Both the position numbers and the translations under genes were made by a program. Shown piece after piece: positions 1 to 13,129 of a DNA stretch of 64,000 nt (position 1 is its first letter; every line of letters starts with the position of its first letter). The stretch lies in contig CM034603.1 of the NCBI GenBank assembly GCA_020091685.1, forward strand, positions 6,577,848 to 6,641,847, in the 5' to 3' direction. This stretch comes from Lutjanus erythropterus (taxonomy: Eukaryota > Chordata > Actinopteri > Lutjaniformes > Lutjanidae). The notes under the pieces were generated by a model. The model ran no database searches. It was not told the DNA's origin and saw only the letters and a list, made by a program, of their open reading frames with translations.

Positions 1-1779
1 CTGAGGTATGACACAAAGCACAATGTTTTTTCTGCTCCGCTGCCTCCATAAAATCACTGTTTACTCATCTTTATCTTTGGAGTTTAATAGGTTCTTGTGG
101 TTTTTGTTCTTCCTCACATAGATATAAACTCTGGTAGCTGATAGACGGGGTTCAGGTGTGGGCAGGACAGGCATGGGTTACTCATACACCCTCGCGCACT
201 TAGATTATTCCTGCAGAAGAGTGAAACGGGTGTTAATGTAATGCCCAAATAATCACTGGACTGTGATATTTTACTGACTGCTTACAATAATAGAAACTGA
301 CATAACTTTGAGCTAAATGCTAACAGTTAGCAGGTATAATTTTTACCATGTTTGAGGTGTGTTAGCATGCTAACATTCACTAATCAGCACTAAACACAAA
401 GTACAGTTGATCATCTAGAATGACGTCATGGTAATCGTTTAGTTTATTGAATGTCAAAATTGTGAAAAATGCTCATTACAATTTCCTAGATCTCAAAGTG
501 GCATCTTCATATAACTTCTTTTGTCTAACCAGCTGTCCAAAACACTCCTCATGTACTAAATAACTGTCAGAAATGAAAAATAAAAGCAACACATTTAAGA
601 AGTTAAAGCTAAAAAATGTTTGACATTTTTGCTTGAAAAATGACTGAAACGACTAATTGACTATCTCTAATATATACATGACAGTGTGTCGTTGAGATAT
701 TTTGCAGTATGAGTGAAAACTGACCAGCATTTTTAAGTCATTAGGTTTCATCATGTGGGAAGCATAAATATCAGGACCAACTTCCACACCAGAACTTCCA
801 ACAGAGATATTTTAAAGTCTGCAAAAGGGGGTTTAGAAAATAGTTGCTGAAAACGTGAAAAGACTGAGAACTGTATAGTACCTAATTGTGCAGTTAGACC
901 GTTAAACTGTTCACAATTTCTGTGTTTAGGATTGGATTTGGAGCGGACCTGAAATATGGCTCGGTGACCCACCAGAGCCATGGTCCCCGAACGCTTTGTG
1001 AGCCCAAAAAACGACACCCCTTTCCCCTCCTTAACAGTCACGAATGAACTCTCTCAGTCCAAATCAGCCCAGCAGTTTACTTTGGCTCACTTCAGTTCCA
1101 ACAGCCCAACACAGAACAACAACAAAAAAAAAAACTACCATCCTGTCACCATCCTCTGGCTCTGGTGGCTCGAACACGTCTGGGCATGTCCAATAAAGCT
1201 GCTAGATGGAGCGTCCATGTTTCAGGTCGTTTTCATGTTGTAGTGGTATTTGACTGAATTTTATTTGATGTTATAAATAAAAGCCAAAAGCCAAAACTTT
1301 TCAGGTACTCACAACTCAATTGCATTATTCACAATACATTACCCAAGGAAGAGAAATGTGTCCAGCTTAACCTCTAGTTGTTGAGATCACTGTATTGATA
1401 TGTTCAGATCACGATCTCAATCCAAAATTGGCAATCTGATGTTTTGAGGTGGAGGATTTGTCCTCTGGAAATGTCTGTACGAAATTTCAGTGCAGTGATT
1501 TACAGCGAGTGTGACTACAAATGTGAAACGGCACCCATCCTGGCTGACAGTTCTAATAAAATATCTTCAAAAGAGCTTGAAAAGTAACAGCATAAACTTG
1601 GTTGTATCACACTAATTAGCGGGTGTGTCTTAAAAATATTAAATCTTAATTACTGAAGTTAAATCCAGATGTCTGTCTTTTTTGGGTAAACTGCTCATAC
1701 TCCACTGGATCTCCTTTGGCAGTGATTGCGAGGGAAAAACGCTTCTCATTTAGTTCCTTTTTCTGTTTGTCTCTGTCAG
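1..1779. other. astn1 intron upstream of the first visible exon
   Basis: AT-rich non-coding DNA with no supportable exon. Around 300-425 there is a 'gcatgctaac / cactaaacacaaagtaca' motif set that I know as part of a very common fish interspersed repeat. Around 421-665 there is a diverged copy of the high-copy 'attaatcgatta' family that recurs in this window (4.8, 17.2, 45.3 and 49.3 kb): it shares 'gtgaaaaatgctca' and a terminal 'gactgaaacgactaattga'. The open frames near 751-1243 on both strands show no domain and have ordinary intron composition. The upstream astn1 exon is outside the window. Confidence 0.6.
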
Positions 1780-1961
1780 AGATCTCTGGGAATTCGGAAG
1801 ACATCCCTCTGGTGCGCTGGAGGCAGCAGTGGCTGGAGAACGGCACTCTGCTCTTCCACATCCACCACCAGGACGGCGGCCTGAACCTCCCCGAACCGAC
1901 CGAGGACCCGGCCAACGATTCTGCCAAGGAGGAGCTCCGCATCCTGCACATCTCCGTCATG
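1780..1961 (+). CDS. astn1: astn1 internal exon: end of first extracellular segment
   Basis: Internal exon of astrotactin-1, a two-pass membrane protein of neurons that acts in neuron-glia adhesion and glia-guided migration. The exon has acceptor 'tctgtcag' before 1780 and donor 'gtgaga' after 1961. The first two bases finish a split codon; 60 whole codons follow, starting [20 protein letters not shown] and ending [10 protein letters not shown]. The segment is recognised as astrotactin-1 from memory, not by alignment. It lies just outside the membrane and holds two N-glycosylation sequons (NGT and NDS) and an acidic, proline-containing stretch ([11 protein letters not shown]). It ends in phase 0, so ...HISVM joins directly to GGMIALLL of the exon at 38715. 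An intron of about 36.8 kb follows. The open frame runs about 60 nt upstream through the pyrimidine tract, but there is no start codon in context: this is not a first exon. Confidence 0.95.
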
Positions 1962-2740
1962 GTGAGACTCTCCACTCTCTGGGGCTGAACGTTCACAAAG
2001 CAGCTGAAAACAGAAAGTTTAAAGCCTTACAACGTCTCTTCTTTTGATATGCAGTCAAAAGAACTTTTTAATTGGCCAGAATCTTTCATTTGCTAAATTA
2101 AAATGAAGTAAAGGAATAGCTGTTCTCGCTTACTGTTTCATTGAGACGGATATGGCTTTAAATATAGAAATAACTTTGGCTTGGCTGAGTTATTTTCCTT
2201 GAAGCTGAAACATCTTCAGAGATAACATCTTCGAGGTGAGATAACACGTCCCTCCCTCTTGTTTTTGTTTCCCCGTGTTTTTCCAAATGAAACAGCTGAA
2301 TGCACACATTCTTCAGAGTAAAGGTTTTAGGTGAGCAGATAAATCCTGCAGACGTCTGTCATGCAACAATGGCTGTTTTAGAGGCGGAAATGTTTCATTT
2401 ACAAAACATCTTTGTGTATTACAGTTCGCTCTCTGGTATAACTCTCCTTTATTCCAAATGTGCGTGATATCTGAGTCAAAACTTTTAAAAATGCTCCGCC
2501 ACTGTCAGATTAGTTTTCACAGGACACGTATCGAGAGTCTTGCCTGCTGTTTTGAAGCCTGCCACAGGGCACGGACGTGTTCAACATGGTGTATGGGTGT
2601 GTTACGACTGTAAAGACATAGAGGGAGACAGGGTGAATTCTTGTATTGAAGCAGTGGCTTTCTTAGTGATTAGAACAATAAAATCAATCCATACTAGAGC
2701 TGCAGAATTAATCAAAATATTATGGGGAGTGAGTTGCTGC
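1962..2740. other. start of the 36.8-kb astn1 intron
   Basis: The intron begins with a strong donor (ATG followed by gtgaga). Nothing coding or clearly repetitive is seen up to about 2740. The sequence around 2210-2560 is less AT-biased and not obviously transposon-derived. Confidence 0.5.
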
Positions 2741-3184
2741 ACCAAGTAAAAGACTTCAAGTGTTTTGGGTCTCGTTCACGAGTGACGGGAAGATGGAGTG
2801 TGAGATCGACAGGCAGGTTGGTGCGGCATCAGCAGTAATGCAGATATTGTAGCACACTGTCATGGCAAGAGGAAGCTGAGCCGGAAGGCAAAGCTCTGAA
2901 TTTACCAGTCGATTTACGTTCTAGCCCTCACCTGTGGTCATGAGCTTTGGGTAGTGACCAAAAAGTGGTTCAGTCATCTGATTGGGTGCTTCCTGGACAA
3001 CTTCCGTTGGAGGTTTCCCAGGCACATCCCACTGGGAGGAGACCGCAGGGTAGACCCAAAACCAGCTGAGGGGAGTGCATTTCTTATCTGGAAATGCTGG
3101 AAAACACAGCTGGGGAGAGGGAATACCTTGCTTAGCCTGCTGCCACCTCGATCAGACCCCAGAGAAGAAGAAAATGGATGGATT
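2741..3184 (+). mobile_element. RTE-type LINE, 3' end fragment with internal deletion
   Basis: Degenerate 3' end of an RTE-clade retrotransposon in sense orientation. 'gtctcgttcacgagtga', 'gtgagatcgacaggcagg', 'gagctttgggtagtgacc' and 'gctgccacctcgatcagacc' match the fish RTE 3' region as I remember it. Translation from 2954 gives degraded parts of the C-terminal RTE protein: PRHIPLGGDRR (for the GRRPRG-like stretch) and LLPPRSDP near the end. The usual segment after 'gtagtgacc' is missing, so the copy has an internal deletion. The 3' end is a short 'gaaaatggatggatt' tail, the usual RTE simple-repeat tail. Frameshifts are present and it is inactive. It shares strand with astn1. Confidence 0.8.
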
Positions 3185-4809
3185 ATTGGAAATGCAAGGA
3201 GCAGAAGTAATATTTTTATACAGTAGGATCCTTGGAAATAGCAGATTTGAATGATATTTTTTCATTTTTTTATTTTGGATTTGCCTCTTTTGGCACATAT
3301 TGTCTTCACCAAATTTGGTGCATACCCCATTTATATGACCACAAAAAATCAGTTTATTTTTTGATGTCACCTACTATTTGTCTCTAATCAGTTATCAAAA
3401 AATGACTTAAAAAAATGAACGCAATATGGAAAACTGTGGAATTTACTTATTTCCAGGGTATCATGCTTTTCATGATACCTAAACATTTAACAGACTGTAT
3501 GCAGTGAAAAATCAGTATTTTTGTGAGGAACATACATTTATAAAGTTCCACATTTCAGTTGCAAAATGTAGATTTTTGCATGCTTGCACTGTATCAAACC
3601 TTATCTGCTATGTCTGCAGAGTAGGAAATGAATCCTTAGATCTCGCAGCTTCCTCCTCTTGCCTGAGGAAATGTATATTTATTAGATCTTAGATATGCCA
3701 CACCTACTCCCAGTGCCCTTTTCCAGCCCAAAGACATTGCAATCTTGCTTTGATGGATGATATGTATTTTCAGACATTGAAAGCATATTATAGCTGCATA
3801 CACAAATGATTAGTCAGCTTGAGAAGACTTTCGCCAGCAGCTACATCTGCTGAATGGAAAGCCACGCCTCGACACCCTCTGAATGTCACTGATCTTGAGC
3901 CCTTGAAACTAATAACTGACCTTGAGTATCCTCTGCATGTTTTGCATGTATTAGCAAACATCTACTGGGCGTGCAGGGTTGAGTGGTGACAGCATTTTTA
4001 TGTGGAAATGAGGAAGCCAGTGCTGAGGTTCTGCTTCCTACCTCTTTGATTTCCCTCTAATCTCACATTTTTTCACTCCCCGCTCTATCTGCATTTCACA
4101 TCCCATCAACCTCAGGTCCGTGTCTTTGTGCTCCCTGCTCTGCTAATTCCTCATCCTGAAAGAGCTGCGGCGGTAGCGCTGCCACGAGGGTGTTTTTTCA
4201 TGAAGGTGTGGGTTGAGACGGATTAGCATGCAGATACGAGCAGACCGTGACAACAGATGGAAGCGGTGTTGCCGCTGCGCTGCCCAGGCCCCGCTGCAGC
4301 TTGCCACCCGGCTGGAGGCCCCGACCTATAAATCCAAAGCCGTGTCACTTGCTCAGTTCCTCGCGGATACAAAAAGGGTCCTGTGAAGGCTGCTTTTACG
4401 GGCTTTTTAGCTCAGGCGCGCACCTGTCACCGGACCTCTTTCGACCGTGTGTCTCTGGAGACCGCAGGACAACAGCGGTCAGCACAGGTGGTGTTCTGGG
4501 AGGAAGCAGAGGGATGCAGCTGTAAATGTCTTCATTGCTTCAGGTCTCAGCAACATCCAAGGAAACCTCTCCGGGATATGGTTATGCAACAAGCTGCAGG
4601 CAAGAAACATGATGAAATAAAGGATAATTCCACTTTTGTTCAATTTAAGGTTTGTTGGTAATATTAACATCGTACTCAGCAAAGTACTTACTGAGATCTG
4701 AGACAGCTAGAACCTGTCCAACATGACAGCCTGTCTGAAGACGTCTGTAGACTGTGAAACAACAATCATGCATGTTTAATGCACGTCACACTATAGGAGA
4801 TGGATCTTG
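3185..4809. other. intronic DNA without recognised features
   Basis: No exon or clear transposon is recognised. The part at 4100-4560 is relatively GC-rich and carries overlapping open frames with no recognisable domain, which looks like chance. Confidence 0.5.
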
Positions 4810-5140
4810 CAAGACCGTTAGATTATTTTAATTATTGGTTAATCTGCGGATTATTTTCATGATGAATCATTTAGTCCATAAAATAAAAAGTGAAAAATGC
4901 TCGTCACAGTTTCTCAGAGCCCAAAATGACATCTTGACTTTGCTTTTTTTGTCCATCAGCAGGCTCAAACCCAAAGACTTCAATTCTGGACATAGATGGC
5001 AAAGAAAAGCAGCAAATCCTTCCATTCAGCAAGCTGGAACCAGCATGTTTGACATTTTCACTTAAAAAATGATTGAAAGAATTAATCAGTTATTAACTAA
5101 TTCTCTTTTGAATGACTAATCGATTAATCAACTAATTGTG
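4810..5140 (+). mobile_element. 'attaatcgatta' family non-autonomous element copy
   Basis: Copy of a short, high-copy fish element built as: AT-rich end (gattattttaattattggttaatc), a central stretch with 'gtccataaaataaaaagtg', 'gaaaaatgctcgtcac' and 'ccaaaatgacatcttga', and an AT-rich end (gactaatcgattaatcaac). The same order of motifs is seen at 421-665, 17209-17480, 45290-45524 (inverted) and 49232-49836. No coding capacity. More complete copies end in 'agggctgcaac' / 'gttgcagctct', suggesting a TIR-bearing DNA transposon. Confidence 0.65.
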
Positions 5141-8100
5141 GAACTATATTCAAAAATGGCACTTCCAAAATGTCATGTCATTTCATGTCACCTGCCGATT
5201 GGTTCGTTTGTAGAAGTAGGTTGTAGCCTGCAGCAGGAATCAAAGTGTGAGAATATGGTCCCGTTTGTCTCTGTGATCTCAGACCATCAGTTTCGATTGA
5301 CGACCAGAGATTTTACCACTATCATAAACTTTTGTCTCAGATAGCTTAAAATTATCTTGTGTGGAGTTGCAAATTTTGTGCATTTTCCACAAGCAATAGT
5401 TGAAAATGCTAACAATCAGTTGATCGATTAATAATAAATAATAATAATAATATTTTTTCTTTTTTTTTAAATTTACATAAAAGTTTTCTTATTCAACAAA
5501 GGCTCTGCCAGACAAAACAATGTCAAACGAGGCCCAAGTACAGTCATTTCTATACTACTGATTTATTATCGATTAAAACAGTTTAATCTGATAAATTCGT
5601 AATGATGATTGATTGATTAATGATTAATGATTAACATCCTTAATGTTGTGTAGTAAATGGGCCTTGATTCAGACTATTTGACATGACAAACCAACATTCA
5701 ATAGAGTTGTGCAGTGCCCGTTCAAAACACGTCTGTTCAGAAGGGATGGGCTTTTTAGGCAAAAATAACATTCAACTTAATAGTGAAAGTAAGATAATCA
5801 ACTGGCTGCTATCATTACTAGTAACTAGCTGTTTGGGACCAGGCTATTCCCATGAACAAAAGTGTTCATTCTGCAAGTAACATCACTGATGGTAGAAATG
5901 TTTTAGTTTAAGAAAGGAAAATGGCAAACTTACAAGGCTAGAATGTAACATCCCTGGTCTCTCCGGTTCTTCATCTGTTCTTAAATGTACTGTATTGAGC
6001 AATGGAGTGCGAGCTGTACCCAGCATGCCATTTGGTAGTGTAACACTTAACAGGGGTCCATTACACTACTACACAGTAGTGTATTGAGACTAGAGGTTGT
6101 AATACACGATACTGTTAACTCGAATAAGTTAGAAGTACTCAAAAGATTAGCTCATCAGTTGCCAGATATTTTTAAGTTGGAGGTTATCAGAACTTAAAAT
6201 TTGAAGTTAGCGCTACATGTACTTGTTGATTACAGTTAAAAGAACTGATTAGATGTTTTCAGTATATGCAACTCAGAATTTTCATTCGCTCCTTTCATTC
6301 CAAATAATTTAACGCAACTGAATAATTTGATAAAGCAGGAAAACCCAGTAGTTCATGTTTTGTAAACTCAGTCTTTTTCTTTTTTAAATGTCTTAATTAC
6401 TATTAACTCAAAAGCACTGGTTAATAAAACCCAAAACTTAAAATGTTGGTGACAACTGATTGCCTTAATAACAGTGAGTACACTAACAAGTACAAGTCAG
6501 CTTTTTTTTTTAATTATTATTTATTAAGTTGAGTTCAGATACTTTTTACCATACTCTTCCTTTTTTTTTCTTTTAGCACAGACTGAAACAAATTATATTT
6601 GAGAGACAGGAAAAATTTAACGCAATAAAAAGATTACAGAAACAAACGACAATTGCAAAGGCAGACTAATAAATATGTCTTGTAGATCTCAAGAGCTCGC
6701 ATTCGACACCGCTCTGTCTTGGGTCCTCCACAAAACAAACAGCAAGTTGATCAGATGAACTTCTGTTAAGAAAACTGAAGGACACACATTCAGAGACTCT
6801 TTCCAATTTAGTTAGGTAATCTAACTAAAACTTTATTTGAAGGTAAAATTCAAAAGCACTCAAAATGCCAGAAATAATCTGTCATTGCACAGAGAAAGCA
6901 AAGGTACAGCTTGATATTTTTACTTGAAAAACTACTTAAACAATAAGCAATAATCAATATAGTTGCTACATTCCACATGCCACTAACAGCATACCATAAG
7001 TCACTAGTCTTTCAACAAAATCCTGCCTTTCCGTCAACAATCTCAAGGGTTGTGTTTTACAGCGCTGTTGCCATGTTTTTATCAAATACATGAAATGGAC
7101 TTGAAACGGTCCCAGGTCTGCGCATCCCGGCCAGGTCGCCTCAGCCAGGAAGCGGAGCGTCTAATCTGCCACAGTTCATTGCCTGGCCACCATGCCCTCC
7201 ACGAGACTGCTTATGCCCTAATGGATGAGTTGGGGCTCCAGCATTTTTTAGGCTTGAAGACAAGCCAGCCTTATTATGGGCCTCATCCTAAAGGGGAATC
7301 AGGTTCAATGAACTGCACCAAAGTCGGGGTCTAGAGCCAAAAAAGACATTTTTCGTCTGTTGCCCCAGCCAGGCTATAATCTTACCAGGGAATATACAAT
7401 TTTTCCAACTAGTTTCAGTCAGTTTTTTTCCACACGCAGTCTTGAAGATGGTCTCGAAATTTGATCCAAGAAGTAATTTCCAGTCCTGCTCCTGCATTTT
7501 TAATGTGCACTGTTCTAAAGTTGGAGGCTTCCTCATGCAGGGTTCAAAGCTTCTCCCTGTGCTTTCACATCCAACAAGGTGACCACGGTGTCCTCCACCG
7601 GCCGCGCCCGGTCATCCATAATAGATGACTAACCTTGTGTATGTCTGTACCAACACCAGGTGAGGCACTGGCAGTTCAAACACACGTCCTCAACTTCAGC
7701 TTGAACCTTACAGGCAGAGACAGCTACAAAGTAAATCCCAACACTCCGGCCGAGTAAAGACATAAAAACACTATATAGTATCTGAAACAGCAGCAGATAC
7801 CCAACGTGGCATGATGGGTTTATCTGTTGAGACTCTTAAACTCCAGTATACCACTGCAATACACAATTCTCCCTTTTTAATTTCCAAATTTTAATCAGCT
7901 GCTGCTTCGCCACAGGGCCTCAATGGCTCAATCCAATCATCACATACATTACGGAGGTATCCAAACCAAAGCAACTCAATTACATTATGTGAGAGACTAA
8001 TATGGTTTTTCAAGCTCAGGGGTTAGATTTGATGTTTTTCCCACTTGTGGATGTCTTCTAGCTCTATTGTTTTTCCCTCAGAGGCCATAAAACAACTTTT

Positions 8101-8218
8101 TAATTTCTGCAAGCGTCAAAAAGTGGACATCCAATGACAAAAACTTCACAGAAGAAGAGATAAAATCAAATGAAATCATATTTCTTTAAACATAGAGGCA
8201 CGGCTCTCTGTAGTCATC
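5141..8218. other. intronic DNA, AT-rich, no gene seen
   Basis: No exon is supportable. It includes an ATT/AAT-rich stretch at about 5425-5475 and poly-T runs near 6500 and 6560. Open frames at 5683, 7050 and 7288 have no recognised domain. The region 6000-7950 may contain old repeats, but none could be named. Confidence 0.45.
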
Positions 8219-9350
8219 ATACACTCTTAGAAAAGAGGGTTTCAAAAAGGGGTTCCTCCTGAAGGTCTAGAGTTTTATCCAGAAGCGTTTACTTCTTAAG
8301 AATCCTGTTTGAAGAAAAGGGTTCATATCATTATTTGTGAGACTAGGGGTTCCATTAAGAACCTTTTTCATCTAAAGAACCCTTGATGAAAGAGCTCTTC
8401 AAAGATTTCAGCAACATGGTATAACAATATAAAATGTAAAAAGGTTCTCTGTAGAACCCCCTGGGTGGGTTCTAGATAAAACCATTGGAATATTAGAGGG
8501 TTCCTAGTAGAACTTTGTGGGTAGGTTTGAGATTAAACCCTTGAAATATAATAGGGTTCTCAGTACAATCACCTGTGTGGGTTCTAGACAAAAACCTTGG
8601 AATACAAAAGTTTTCTTGGTCGAAGCCCCTGGGTGAGTTTGAGATAAAACTTGTAGAATAGGGTTCTCTGTAGAAGCCACTGGTAGGGTTCTAAATAAAA
8701 CTGTTCAAATATAAAAGGATTCTTGGTACAACCCTCTGGGAAGGTTCTAGATAAAACTCTTTTGATTGAAAGGGTTCTCGTTAGAACCCCCACAGAGGGT
8801 TTGAGATAAAAACCTTGAAATATAATAGGGTTCTCAGTAGAATCGCCTGGGTGGGTTCTAGATGAAATCCTTGGAATACAAAAGTGTTCTTGGTAGAACC
8901 CCCTAGGTAAGCTCAAGATAAAACCCTTAGAATATGATAGGGTTCTCTGTACAAGCCCCTGTTATGGTTCTAAGTAAAACTCTTGGAATATAAAAGGAGT
9001 CTTAATGGAACCCTCTGGGATGGTTCTAGATAAAATCCTTTAAATTCAAAAGGGTTCTCGGTAGAACCCTCTGTGTGGGTTTTAGATAAAACCCTTGGAA
9101 TATAAAAGGGTTCTCAGTAGAATCCCCTGGGTGGATTCTTTTTTACCACCTCTGGAAAGTGGAATGATTCTGGATAGAACCCCCAGAGAGGGTTTGGAAC
9201 ATTTAGAACAATGGGGGCCATTGCCTTAAACTTTTCACAGATAGGTATAAACTTTTATGTTGGTCTAGGTAGAACTTTACCACATGAAATCATTGTGAAA
9301 GGTATTCATAGGAGAACGAAAGAGGCTTCTCCTATGAGAACAAGGTGGTT
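8219..9350. mobile_element. Foldback tandem-repeat element, copy 1 (one arm)
   Basis: Starts with 'cactcttagaaaagagggtt', matching the left end of the element at 39021. The body is a degenerate tandem array of a roughly 51-57 bp unit containing 'gggttctcggtagaacccc', 'ctgggtgggttctagataaa' and 'acccttggaatataaaa'. Unit starts can be followed at about 8443, 8499, 8555, 8611 and 8662, and continue to about 9190. Each unit contains GGTTCT...AGAACC, so units are themselves partly self-complementary. Unlike copy 2, the opposite-orientation arm is not clear here; the right boundary near 9350 is approximate. No protein is encoded; the minus-strand frame at 8584-8916 is only the translated repeat. 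Confidence 0.75.
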
Positions 9351-10307
9351 CTAGTATTTGTAAGAGAGACGGTACTGCAGGTCTGGCCCATATAACTACT
9401 CTCATTGTCCATTATTTTGCTGGCTGGTGAACATTTGGGGCAATATGGCCAGATCTGGTTTACTTCAGCTGTGTGGAGCCCTTGAGGTACAAGTTTGTTG
9501 TGGCTCAGTAGTGTGAAAAAGCTCCTCACTGTGCCCACTCAACCCAAAAGGTGAGCAGCAGTGGAGTCTGTCAGAGCCGTATGGTGTCTGATGTTAACTG
9601 CGGCACATTGTGCCAGGCTGCTCCTTTGTTTTAGTCTGTTTTGTGCCCACTGAAATGAGAACTTCAATATGAACTTAACACTAACACACTTTTTTGAGTT
9701 AGTAAATTACATGTATAGTCACTTAATTACAGTATTTATCCTGGTTACACTTTATGGTGCTCATTACAATAGAAGTTTCCTTTTACCAGAAACACACATC
9801 TCATAACTCTGTCTGTTTTACCCCCCAAAAAAGAAATCTGTGACATACACTCAAGGTCACTCCATGTACAGTTACTGTATTACACTATCTACTGATCCTG
9901 GTCCTGTTTTATAGCACTTACTACAAAATAATTTTCTTTTTTTCTAGAGAAAATCCAATAATTTCCTTTCTTAAAAAATGCTGCGAGATGAGGATTGTGA
10001 GGATGAAGATTAGAAGATTAGGGAAGATTAGTAGTAGTACAGATACCACAGTAATAGAAATACTACCTCTACTACTAATCCATTACTTCTGAGCTCCCGT
10101 GTTGATCAGTTTCACAGTGTTTATGGTAAGTGCAAATTTACATTTTCCCACAATTCATTAATCACATTTAACATTCACATAAATGAGTGAGTGAAACTGG
10201 CCGGTAGAGAGGTTGAAACAAGAGTTACATATGTAACTACAGTTCTATGAATTATTGATGACTGTCCAAACCTGTGAGTGTTGGTGGTCACAGGGGATTA
10301 TGGAGGC

Positions 10308-10331
10308 TTTTTTTTTTTTTTTTTTTTTTTT
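10308..10331. repeat. poly-T tract
   Basis: 24 consecutive T. It could be the reversed poly-A tail of a retroposed sequence or a simple repeat; no retroposon body could be recognised beside it. Confidence 0.9.
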
Positions 10332-10380
10332 GAATATGCGAAGGGTGAGTGTTCAAGCTAAAATGGTTTGGTAAGTTGCT

Positions 10381-10406
10381 CACACACACACACACACACA
10401 CACACA
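10381..10406. repeat. (CA)13 microsatellite
   Basis: Thirteen uninterrupted CA units, followed by AATAATAAAC. Confidence 0.95.
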
Positions 10407-11699
10407 ATAATAAACTTGAGACATAATTTCAAGGCAATTTAGTTTTGAGCCCAACAGAAACTCTTAACTTTTGAAACTAAAAAAGTTTCTCAGACAAATG
10501 ATCTTGAATCACATCAGCATCAGCATCAATATGATTTACTTAACTGACATTTTAGATTTGTTTCCAATGAGATATTAATGAGTTTTGTTGTCGTAAACTG
10601 TTACTGTTGCTGCGCTGGTTAGGTAATTAGAATTAAATTATTCAATTGAATTCTGTTCAGAATTCATTCTTTTTAAAGAACTTTTTTTCAACTCTGTTTA
10701 TTGTGACTTTTAACAAAAATTACAGTACTGTATTATACATTTGGTGACACTGTATGCACAAATGAAACTAAACACACAAAACAACCTACACAAGAAGAAA
10801 AAAACAAAAGTGAGCCCGCCCAAATGAAATAAATACATAAGTGAATAACAGCAACAAAATAATAAAATAAGTAAATTATAGATAAATCAAAATGACATGA
10901 TTAGGTACATAACTACATAAACACTAGGGATTAATATTTTTCCTGAAAATTAGACTTTTTCTATCGAGGAAAAAGAAGCCAGGAAATAAACTTATTTTAA
11001 AATGTGTAACTTCAGCTAACTCCTCGTCATGTCAAGCAACACTAAATGCAACAGCAAGAATTATGCATGTATGTGCTCCTAACCAACCTTTTTGTGGCAA
11101 AACAATACAATTTATGTCCATCAACATTAGAATTAATATAAGCTTCACATCCAGCTTGAACTTTGTTATATCTGCTGCTCGACTGTGACTGCCAGAATTA
11201 TGAAATGCCCAGTTTATCGTCTGTGATTTGTCTTCTGAGAAGAACAACAACAATGAAATTCGTTAAAGCAAGTCATTCTGTGTTTTCTAAGCCATAAGTA
11301 TTCTGCGGCTGCTCTGCTGCTAGGAGCCGAGGCTGCAAGTACGAGCTACCTGCAACAGATGAATTCAGTGAGCAAACCGTATTAACTACGGTATTTGTGT
11401 TAATTAATAGTCTGTATTGTGTTTTACTGGCACACAGCACGCACACACACTGTCGGCCTACATTTCTCTGAATATATTTTAATGTGTTCTGTGTTTAAAA
11501 AAAAGATTTCCCATCATTGTATTTCCCGGGAAATGAGAAATGGTCTTGATTAGGTTTCCTGGGATCCCGGTTCCTGGGTTTAAACCCTAATAGATACATG
11601 TGGCAGGCTGTCAGGTATATGGTTGTTAAAGAGAGAGAAAACAGCAGTGCATTGAACTGTGTTAAATGAGCATGGGTAATTCTGGCTTTTTTTTACTTC

Positions 11700-12260
11700 C
11701 CTATTTATGGAACAGTGGACAGTTTGACTTTCTCTTTTATGTAATTAAGAATGGGATTCAATACTTATAGAAAGTCTTTGTGGAGCCCCTCAGTGCGTAT
11801 TTTATTTTCTCTAATTTTAGAAAGTGCAATAAGTCTCTTATCCAGTGAGTAAAGGAAGGTGGGTGTGCATCTTAACATTTAAGTAATATTTAGGCGTCTG
11901 GCAAGCAGGGTAGCAAAAGCGATACAGTCGGCCTCAGACTTGGACGGTCTGCGGGGATCTGGAGGGGCGCCAAAGATAACTATGAATGGACACGGGTCAA
12001 AAGTTTTGTCCAGGCATTCTGTGATTGTTTTCAAGATGAGAGACCAAAATTCTTGAGGCTTAGCACAGGACCAGAACATACGGGCATGAAGAGTGGGAGA
12101 TACAGAAAGTATTTAGACAGTTTCTGTTTCGCCCATTAAGCGCAATTCAGGATTTTGCACTGTGTTACACCACGCCTGGCACATACAGAGGACGCATTAA
12201 CTCTGAATGAAGATAGAAGTTCGTAGTACACATCACTCTGAACCTATCAGCACAGGACAG
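11700..12260 (-). pseudogene. L1-type LINE ORF2 C-terminal remnant (minus strand)
   Basis: On the minus strand, 12079 down to 11879 reads MFWSCAKPQEFW followed by LILKTITECL and a Pro-rich linker, then ARRLNIT. The 'MFWSC...FW' motif is the Cys/Trp-containing region near the C-terminus of L1/Tx1-type ORF2 proteins, normally followed by a helix-rich tail. Further minus-strand sequence at 12110-12250 translates in broken frames to material like the preceding ORF2 part. Stops and frameshifts make it inactive. Clade assignment (L1 versus Tx1) is from memory and uncertain. Confidence 0.6.
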
Positions 12261-13129
12261 TGGAGAGCTAAGTGTTCATTAACTAATAACTTTTTTTTTT
12301 TGCAGTAGAGGGTTAGGAACATAACTTGAGGGATACAGTTTACATTAAATATATAGCAGAATGGTTTCTCTTCCGAGAAAGAGACCATATTTGGGATTAT
12401 TGCCAGCATATACCCTGTATTCTACATTTTCTATCGTGTAAATACGGAATATAGATTTAATAAAAAACATTCCCTTGCAGTACAGCACCAACAAGGAGGA
12501 GGGTTTAGCTCCTCCAGCACAAATGCTTTAAAGCTTTGGTGACAGATGGAGGTAGAAAGGAAAGTCAGATACAGGAAAAAGAAAACACCTCCAGCATGGC
12601 AGGGACCAGCAGGGTTTATGTTGTGACATGCCTCCTCTGGGCCTTGCAAATCTGGAAAAGTGTGTGGATTTGAAAAGCAAATACATTGATGCTTTTTTTT
12701 TTTTGCTCCCAGAGCCATATATGTATGTCTTAGAGCTCTGAGCTCCTGTGTTTGTGGATCAGCACAACAATATTTGTGTTAATAAAGCAGATTTTATTGT
12801 GATCTGTTGAGTTCTTATGGGCATACACAACTGTGGCGAGTATGCAGGGCCATGGCAGCATTTAAACCTGCCCAAAAGCCTCCCGTTGGAACTACATCCC
12901 CCCAAGAAAAAAAACAAAAACAAAAACACCTAACCATTCACTTTCGGGCTTAGTTATTTTATTGATTAATTGATTATACAGACTGTACAAGATTTTGAAA
13001 AGACTTCTAAAAGACTTAAGTCCTCTTCTTCTCACATCTAAAGACAATTTGTCAGAAGTTATAGATTTTGCAAAGACAGAGGGTCTTGCAGGGACACTAA
13101 CACTATTTACACTATAAGTGGATTATTTT
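12261..13129. other. intronic DNA without recognised features
   Basis: Nothing supportable as a gene. It contains an A-rich tract near 12900-12925 and the minus-strand frame at 12431-12718, which has no recognisable domain. Confidence 0.45.

Larger units (their letters stand above)
9351..11700. other. intronic DNA with simple repeats
   Basis: No exon recognised. It includes the poly-T and CA tracts listed separately, a 16-bp palindrome 'agttacatatgtaact' near 10223-10238, and a long AT-rich block at 10600-11000. Confidence 0.45.

Noticed and set aside
4247-4661. GC-rich overlapping frames as a possible small gene
   Set aside because: No recognisable domain, promoter or splice support; frames overlap on both strands as expected by chance in GC-richer DNA.
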